Assembly (NCBI RefSeq): GCF_017355405.1
Contig: NZ_CP061179.1
Coordinates: forward strand, 186,001 to 250,000
Direction: 5' to 3'
Origin: Roseomonas haemaphysalidis
Lineage (GTDB): Bacteria > Pseudomonadota > Alphaproteobacteria > Acetobacterales > Acetobacteraceae
Length of the DNA stretch: 64,000 bases
Below the pieces are notes generated by a model that had not been told where the DNA came from, did no database searches, and saw only the letters and a list, made by a program, of their open reading frames with translations. Position 1 is the first letter of the stretch; each line of letters begins with the position of its first letter. A program made the translations under genes and the position numbers. Of this stretch, positions 59,028 to 64,000 are shown piece after piece.

Positions 59028-60004
59028 TCGACGCGGATGCCTGCGCGGGTAACGACTTCCTGCCAGCGCGCGCGGTCGCTGAGCAGAAAGCGGCCGTAGT
59101 CGGCGGGTGTCGGGCTGGGCTCCAGCACCACGCCTTCCTCGTCCAGGCGCTTCTTGGTCGCGGCGTCGGCCAGGGTGGCGTTCAGCGCGCCATGCAGCGC
59201 CGTGACCACCGCCGCCGGCATCCCCGACGGACCGAGCAACCCATACCAGGTGGAGGACAGCACGTTGGGGAAGCCCTGCTCCACCGTGGTCGGCACGTCC
59301 GGCAGGATTTCCAGCCGCTGCGGCGAGGCGACGGCGATGGCGCGCAGCTTGCCGGCCTCGATATGTGGCGTGAGCGGCGCCGCCGCGTTGGTGAGGATCT
59401 GCACTCGGCCGGCCAGCACGTCGGTGATGGCGGGGCCGGTGCCGCGATAGGGGATGTGCTCCATCTCCGCGCCGAATTCGAGCGACAGCAGCGCCCCCAG
59501 CACGTGGCCGGTGGTGCCCACGCCGGGGCTGGCATAGGACAGCGGCGGCTTGGCGCGGCGCGCCAAATCACGCAGCTCGCCCATGGTCTTCGCCGGGACG
59601 GTGGGATTCACGGTGATGACGTTGGGCGCGTTGCCGATGAAGCCGATCGGGGTGAAGTCCCGGATGATGTCGTAGGGGACCTTCGGCTGCACCAGGCTGC
59701 TGATCAGGAAGCTGCCGCTGCCGCCGAGCAACAGGGTGTAGCCGTCCTTGGGCGCGGTGGAGACCGCCTCGTTGCCCAGCAGGCCGCCGGCGCCGCCGCG
59801 ATTTTCGACCACGAGGGTCTGGCCGAGCCGCGCGCCCATGCCCTCGGCGATGACGCGGCCGACGATGTCGTTGCTGCCGCCGGAGGCGAAGGGGATGATC
59901 AGCCGGATCGGCCGGTCGGGGTAGTGCCCCTGCGCGAGCGCGGGGCGGGCCAGCAGGGCGCCCAGCGCGGGCGCCAGCGCCAGGGCATGGCGGCGGGTGA
60001 TCAT
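59024..60004 (-). CDS. Bug/TctC-family solute receptor (8 of 8)
   Basis: A 326-residue periplasmic receptor. It has a signal peptide (ITRRHALALAPALGALLARPALAQ in overlapping parts), then YPDRPIRLIIPFASGGSND, NRGGAGGLLGNEAVS and HIPYRGTGPAITDVLAG. The first loop reads FASGG in place of FPPGG. GGAGG precedes the ATG at 60004. First gene of the five-gene operon, divergent from LysR, so it probably supplies the acid that the ligase activates. Confidence 0.95.
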   Translation of the reverse strand: MITRRHALALAPALGALLARPALAQGHYPDRPIRLIIPFASGGSNDIVGRVIAEGMGARLGQTLVVENRGGAGGLLGNEAVSTAPKDGYTLLLGGSGSFLISSLVQPKVPYDIIRDFTPIGFIGNAPNVITVNPTVPAKTMGELRDLARRAKPPLSYASPGVGTTGHVLGALLSLEFGAEMEHIPYRGTGPAITDVLAGRVQILTNAAAPLTPHIEAGKLRAIAVASPQRLEILPDVPTTVEQGFPNVLSSTWYGLLGPSGMPAAVVTALHGALNATLADAATKKRLDEEGVVLEPSPTPADYGRFLLSDRARWQEVVTRAGIRVE

Positions 60005-60126
60005 GACGGCGTCCTCCGGATTGCATCCCCGTCGGCGCGGGGTTGGGCGGAAGGTTCCTCCCGCCACAGGCCACCGGGAAGTCCTAGATTTTCTTGTGCT
60101 ACCCCAACCCTTGGTTATGCTGGCGC

Positions 60127-60978
60127 ATGCGTCGCACCTTGCCGCCCCTAGACAGCCTGTGGGCCTTCCACCTTGTCAGCGAAACCGGCAGCCTCACGGC
60201 GGCGGCCCAGGCGTTGGGCGTGACGCAGCCGGCGGTCAGCAAGCGGCTGCGCGACCTGGAAGCGCTGCTGGGCACGGCGCTGCTGCGGCGCGGGGCCAAT
60301 GCCATCAGCCTCACCGCGCCGGGCCAGCGCTATGCCGCGGCCATCGCGCCCGGCTTCGCGCAGTTGCAGGCGGCCACGCAGGCCCTGCGGGCTCAGGCCG
60401 CGCCGCTGCGCATTCGCGCCTATACCACCTGGGCGCTGCGCTGGCTGATCCCGCGCTTGGCGGATTTTCGCCGCCAGCACCCGGGGATCGAGGTGGAGGT
60501 GAGCACCTCCACCGCCGTGGTGGACCTGGCGCGCGAAGGCGTGGACGCCGCGATCAGTACCGCCCCCTGCGGACGCCCCCCCGCCCCGGCGGCGCGCCGG
60601 CTGCAGCCGGTGGTGGTGGCGCCCTTCGCCACGCCCACCCTGGCCGCCGCCTGGGCCGGCGGCGAGCGGCGGCTGATCGGCAGCAAGGTGCGGGCGGCGG
60701 ACTGGCCGCGCTGGCAGGCGGCCAACGCGCTGCCCCCCGCGCAGCCGCTGCTGTATGAAAGCACCACCCTGGCCATCCAGGCGGCGCTGGAGGGTCTGGG
60801 CGTGGTGATCTGCACGCCCGCCTTCGTGGTGGCGGAGGTGGCCGCCGGCCGGCTGGCGGGGCTGCCGGGCCAGCCGCTGGTGACGGGCGACTGCTACTGG
60901 CTCAGCCTGCCGGGCGGCCGCGTTTCACCGCCGCTGGCGACCTTTGCCGACTGGCTGGAGCGGCAGGCCGTCCTTTGA
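60127..60978 (+). CDS. LysR-family transcriptional regulator (GcvA-like)
   Basis: A 283-residue LTTR. The winged helix spans about 5-65 (LWAFHLVSETGSLTAAAQALGVTQPAVSKRLRDLE) in two parts, and the effector domain begins near 88 with LRIRAYTTWALRWLIPRL, the GcvA-type signature. The ATG at 60127 is chosen over an earlier Met because the GcvA family starts with LPPLDSLWAF. It is 122 bp from the divergent receptor start and should control the five-gene operon to the left. Confidence 0.93.
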   Translation: MRRTLPPLDSLWAFHLVSETGSLTAAAQALGVTQPAVSKRLRDLEALLGTALLRRGANAISLTAPGQRYAAAIAPGFAQLQAATQALRAQAAPLRIRAYTTWALRWLIPRLADFRRQHPGIEVEVSTSTAVVDLAREGVDAAISTAPCGRPPAPAARRLQPVVVAPFATPTLAAAWAGGERRLIGSKVRAADWPRWQAANALPPAQPLLYESTTLAIQAALEGLGVVICTPAFVVAEVAAGRLAGLPGQPLVTGDCYWLSLPGGRVSPPLATFADWLERQAVL

Positions 60979-60988
60979 CGGGGCCGGG

Positions 60989-62149
60989 TCAGGCCGGCAT
61001 GGCGGTGCCGCCGCGCCGGGCCACCAGCAGCATGAAGCCCAACCCGGATGCCGCCGCCGCGGCACCCGCCAGCGCCACGGCGGGATAGCCTAGCCCGCCG
61101 CCGATCACCGCCCCGCCCAGCACCGCGCCAATGGCGTTGCCAAGGTTGAAGGCGCCGATATTGACCGCCGAGGCCAGGTTGGGCGCGCCCGCCGCGGCCG
61201 TCATCACGCGCATCTGCAGCGGGGGTACGATGGCGAAGCTGGCGACGCCCCACAGGAAGATCAGCACCGCGCTGGGCAGCGCGAAGGGCATCGCCACGGC
61301 GAACAGCAGCAACACCACCACCAGCGCCGCCAGGGTGACCGCCAGCGTGCGGTCCACCGAGCGGTCGGCGAAGCGCCCGCCCAACCAGTTGCCCAGGGTC
61401 AGCCCGACGCCGTAGAGCACCAGCATGGCGGTGACGAAGCCGATAGAGGCGCCGGTCTGCTCCTGCAGGATCGGCGCGATGTAGGTGAACACGGTGAACA
61501 TCGCGCTGGCGCCCAGCACCGTCAGCGTCAGCGCCGCCAGCACGGGGCCGCGCCCGAGCATCCGCAGTTCGGCCAGCATGTCGCCGCCCGCCCCGGCGGC
61601 GACGGCCGGCAGGGTCAGCCGCAGCGCCGCCATGGCGACCACGCCCAGCCCCGCAATGGCCCAGAAGGTGGCGCGCCAGCCGAGCTGGTCGCCCGCCCAG
61701 GTGGCCAGCGGCACGCCCAGCACCGTGGCCACCGTCAACCCCATGAACATGGCGGCCACCGCGCCGGCCCGCCGGTCCGCCGGCACCAAGCCGGCCGCGA
61801 CGACGGAGCCCACGCCGAAAAAGGCGCCATGGTTCAGCGACGTCACCAGCCGCGCCGCCAGCAGCATGCCATAGCCGGTGGATACGGCGGCCAGCAGGTT
61901 GCCCAGGGTGAAGACGGCCATCAGCGCGACCAGCAACGTGCGGCGTGGCACGCGCGCGGTGGTCAGCGTCACCAGCGGCGCGCCGAGCATGACGCCGACG
62001 GCATAGGCGGTGATCAGCATCCCGGCGGTCGGGATGGACACGCCGAGGTCGCCGGCGATCACCGGCAGCAGGCCCATCGGCGCGAACTCCGTGACGCCGA
62101 TGCCGAAGGCACCGATCGCCAGGGCGAGCAGGGGAAGGTTCAGTGTCAT
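60989..62149 (-). CDS. MFS transporter, AraJ/DHA1 type
   Basis: A 386-residue exporter with twelve predicted helices. The N-terminus PLLALAIGAFGIGVTEF and the antiporter-like motif region between helices 2 and 3 (GAPLVTLTTARVPRRTLL) match the arabinose-efflux permease group that exports drugs, sugars or metabolites. Convergent with LysR, 10 bp apart. It follows an aldo/keto reductase by 122 bp that contain a perfect hairpin, so the two are probably separate transcripts. Confidence 0.92.
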   Translation of the reverse strand: MTLNLPLLALAIGAFGIGVTEFAPMGLLPVIAGDLGVSIPTAGMLITAYAVGVMLGAPLVTLTTARVPRRTLLVALMAVFTLGNLLAAVSTGYGMLLAARLVTSLNHGAFFGVGSVVAAGLVPADRRAGAVAAMFMGLTVATVLGVPLATWAGDQLGWRATFWAIAGLGVVAMAALRLTLPAVAAGAGGDMLAELRMLGRGPVLAALTLTVLGASAMFTVFTYIAPILQEQTGASIGFVTAMLVLYGVGLTLGNWLGGRFADRSVDRTLAVTLAALVVVLLLFAVAMPFALPSAVLIFLWGVASFAIVPPLQMRVMTAAAGAPNLASAVNIGAFNLGNAIGAVLGGAVIGGGLGYPAVALAGAAAAASGLGFMLLVARRGGTAMPA

Positions 62150-62183
62150 GATCGTCGATCCGTTGGGGGCGTCAGCGGCGGAT

Positions 62184-62206
62184 CGAGAAGGGCGCTGCCC
62201 TTCTCG
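62184..62206 (-). terminator. Perfect 10-bp hairpin downstream of the aldo/keto reductase
   Basis: CGAGAAGGGC, loop GCT and GCCCTTCTCG pair perfectly, 65 bp after the aldo/keto reductase stop and 35 bp upstream of the MFS start. No U-tract is present on either strand. Likely the end of the reductase transcript. Confidence 0.5.
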
Positions 62207-62271
62207 CACTTTCCCCGCCAGGGACCTGAGGCCCCGTCTGTGAAGGCGTGATGGGGAGTGTCCGTCTGTGT

Positions 62272-63306
62272 TCAAACCAGCGGGGGGTTCAGCCGCGCGA
62301 AGCCTTCCTGCTGCCGGTAGGGCGTGTGCGGGTAGGGTGGCAGCACGTCGCTGGCAGCGTCCAGCGCGGCCACCTGCGCCGGCGTCAGGCTCCAGCCCAC
62401 GGCGCCGAGGTTCTGCTTCAGCTGCGCCTCGTCCCGCGCGCCGATGATCACGGACGCGACGGTCGGCCGCCGCAGCAGCCAGTTGATGGCCACCTGCGGC
62501 ACCGTCCTCCCGGTCTCGGCGGCCACGGCCTCCAGCGCATCGACCACGCGGAACAGGTGCTCGTCCTCCACCGGCGGCGCGAAGGCGGCGGTCGCGTGCA
62601 GGCGGCTGCCGGGCGGGATGGGCGTGTCGCGGCGGATCTTGCCGGTCAGGCGGCCCCAGCCCAGCGGGCTCCACACCAGCGCGCCCACGCCCTGGTCGGC
62701 CGCCAGCGGCATCAGGTCGGCCTCGTAGGCGCGGCCGACCAGCGAGTAGTACACCTGGTGCGCCACGGGGCGCGGCCGCCCGTCGCGGTCGGCGGCGGCC
62801 AGCAGCTTCATCAGCTGCCAGCCGGGGTAGTTGGACACGCCCGCGTAGCGCAGCTTGCCGGCGGCGATCAGCCGGTCCAGCGTTTCCAAAAGCTCCTCCA
62901 CCGGGGTCGAGGCGTCGAAGGCGTGCAATTGCAGCAGGTCGATGTGGTCGGTGCCCAGGCGCTGCAGCATGCCCTCCACCACGCGCACCAGCCGGGCACG
63001 GGAAGCGCCCCAGTCATTGGGGCCATCCCCGGTCGGCAGGCCGGTCTTGGTGGAGATCAGCACGGCGTCGCGCCGGCCGCGGATGGCCTCGCCCAGCACC
63101 TGCTCCGAGGCGCCGTCGGAATAGACATCCGCCGTGTCGAACAGGTTGACGCCGGCATCAAGGCAGATGTCGAGCAGCCGCCGCGCTTCGCGCGCGTCGC
63201 TTTGCCCCCAGGCGCCGAACAAGGGGCCGGTCCCCCCGAAGGTGCCGGTGCCGAAGCTGAGGACGGGGACCCGCAGGCCCGAGCGTCCGAGTTGACGATA
63301 TTCCAT
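62272..63306 (-). CDS. Aldo/keto reductase
   Basis: A 344-residue NADPH-dependent carbonyl reductase. The tetrad is Asp57 and Tyr62 in FDTADVYS, Lys87 in STKTG and His128 in QLHAFD, all intact. GVSNYPGWQL and the C-terminal SVIIGARDEAQLKQN for NADPH binding are conserved. It belongs to the YghZ/YajO-like group acting on aldehydes and ketones. Divergent from the truncated LysR gene, 96 bp apart, which is its probable regulator. Confidence 0.95.
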   Translation of the reverse strand: MEYRQLGRSGLRVPVLSFGTGTFGGTGPLFGAWGQSDAREARRLLDICLDAGVNLFDTADVYSDGASEQVLGEAIRGRRDAVLISTKTGLPTGDGPNDWGASRARLVRVVEGMLQRLGTDHIDLLQLHAFDASTPVEELLETLDRLIAAGKLRYAGVSNYPGWQLMKLLAAADRDGRPRPVAHQVYYSLVGRAYEADLMPLAADQGVGALVWSPLGWGRLTGKIRRDTPIPPGSRLHATAAFAPPVEDEHLFRVVDALEAVAAETGRTVPQVAINWLLRRPTVASVIIGARDEAQLKQNLGAVGWSLTPAQVAALDAASDVLPPYPHTPYRQQEGFARLNPPLV

Positions 63307-63402
63307 GGTGTTGGTCCGCGATCTGGTTGGCCGTGCTTGGCCGCACAGATGGACGAGGCGAAGCCCTGGCGGTAGGGATCGCGAAGGCGAAGGATTTTTG
63401 TC

Positions 63403-64000
63403 ATGGACGCAAAGGTGGCGGAGGGCGGCGCGGACCGCGCGCGGGAGATGGCGGTCTTCGCGGCCGTGGCGGAAGGCGGCAGCCTGTCCGCCGCCGGGCG
63501 CACGCTGGGGCTGACGCCCTCAGCCATCAGCCGCAGGATCGACCGGATCGAGGCGCGGCTCGGCGTGCGGCTGATGCTGCGCACCACGCGCGCCATCGCG
63601 CTGACGGCGGAAGGGCACAGCTACCTGGCGGCGGCGCGGCGCATCCTGGCTGACCTCGACGAGTCCGAACGCATCATCGCCGACCGCGGCGCGCCGCGCG
63701 GGCGGCTGCGGGTCAGCGCCGCCTTCACGCACGGCCGGCTGAGCATCGTGCCGTTGCTGGGCGGCTTCGTGCGGCGCTTTCCGCATATCCTGGTGGATAT
63801 CGGGCTGACCGACACGGTGGTCGACGTGGCGGGCGGCGAGGCCGACGTCGCCATCCGCTTCGGCCCGCTGGCCGACAGCCCGCTGACCGCCCGGCGCCTG
63901 GGGGAAACGGGGCGCAGCGTGGTCGCCTCGCCCGACTACCTCCGGCGGCGCGGCACGCCGCGGGTGCCCGAGGACCTGCACGGCCACAACTGCCTGAACT
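63403..64000 (+). CDS. LysR-family transcriptional regulator (3'-truncated)
   Basis: The frame is open from ATG 63403 to the window end, 199 codons without a stop. The winged helix (MAVFAAVAEGGSLSAAGRTLG, then LTPSAISRRIDRIEARLG in overlapping parts) is complete. The effector domain starts near residue 100 (GRLRVSAAFTHGRLSIVPLL) and is cut after DLHGHNCLN. AAGGA lies at 63389-63394 before the ATG. It belongs to the large group of LTTRs that regulate divergent oxidoreductases; here the aldo/keto reductase is that neighbour. Confidence 0.92.
   Translation, partial: MDAKVAEGGADRAREMAVFAAVAEGGSLSAAGRTLGLTPSAISRRIDRIEARLGVRLMLRTTRAIALTAEGHSYLAAARRILADLDESERIIADRGAPRGRLRVSAAFTHGRLSIVPLLGGFVRRFPHILVDIGLTDTVVDVAGGEADVAIRFGPLADSPLTARRLGETGRSVVASPDYLRRRGTPRVPEDLHGHNCLN

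Noticed and set aside
1..64000. CRISPR arrays, tRNA/rRNA genes, transposases, phage or conjugation genes
   Set aside because: I looked for repeat-spacer patterns, cloverleaf-like segments, terminal inverted repeats and transposase motifs and saw none that I could support.

Overview
The window is about 64 kb of very GC-rich DNA, densely packed and almost entirely metabolic. It holds no tRNA, rRNA, insertion sequence, phage gene or CRISPR array that I can see. The gene families and the strong GC codon bias suggest a Roseomonas-like member of the Acetobacteraceae (Alphaproteobacteria); this is an inference from gene content, and a betaproteobacterium with a similar receptor expansion is not excluded. 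The window opens inside an ABC receptor gene (2-1489) and closes inside a LysR regulator gene (63403-64000).

The most striking trait is eight Bug/TctC-type extracytoplasmic solute receptors (8147, 9142, 17045, 21214, 26688, 27689, 40569, 59024). None has TctA or TctB membrane subunits nearby. Each sits beside a small catabolic gene set and usually near a GntR or LysR regulator, so the region reads as a series of receptor-plus-enzyme modules for organic acids and aromatic compounds.

Layout. 1953-7038: SDR with divergent LysR, then a FAD monooxygenase with MarR, then a GntR/FCD regulator. 7126-13736 (+): FAH-type hydrolase, two Bug receptors, a two-subunit molybdenum hydroxylase without a FAD subunit, and a 4,5-dihydroxyphthalate-decarboxylase-like protein. 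13760-14731: exported alpha/beta hydrolase. 14897-22188 (-): Bug receptor, LeuC/LeuD-like hydro-lyase, isocitrate-lyase/PEP-mutase family lyase, second Bug receptor, HMG-CoA-lyase-like protein and CaiB CoA-transferase, divergent from a GntR/FCD gene across a near-ideal operator. 23293-25825 (+): two unusual metallo-beta-lactamase-fold proteins and an HpaI-type aldolase. 26688-29341 (+): two Bug receptors and an isochorismatase-like hydrolase. 29351-38955: an island with an aromatic monooxygenase, GntR/UTRA regulator, nitrate/sulfonate/taurine-type ABC transporter, maleate-isomerase-like protein, acyl-CoA ligase, amidohydrolase-fold protein, second isochorismatase-like hydrolase and a second, paralogous ABC receptor. 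39115-43462: two flavoenzymes around a Bug receptor.

44010-52200 is different: a peptide-type ABC transporter (five genes), an intracellular GH51 alpha-L-arabinofuranosidase and an ArsR-type regulator. Two copies of a 15-bp inverted repeat mark the two promoters, and a 13-bp perfect hairpin lies just after the last gene. This looks like a self-contained arabinoside uptake and hydrolysis regulon.

52548-60004 (-) holds an exported esterase-like hydrolase and a five-gene operon (Bug receptor, D-2-hydroxyacid dehydrogenase, crotonase, ADP-forming acyl-CoA ligase, MmgE/PrpD) in which every junction is a 4-nt overlap, divergent from LysR. The end carries an MFS exporter, an aldo/keto reductase and a truncated LysR. 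Many genes here start with GTG or TTG inside the preceding stop codon, so translational coupling is a general habit of this DNA.
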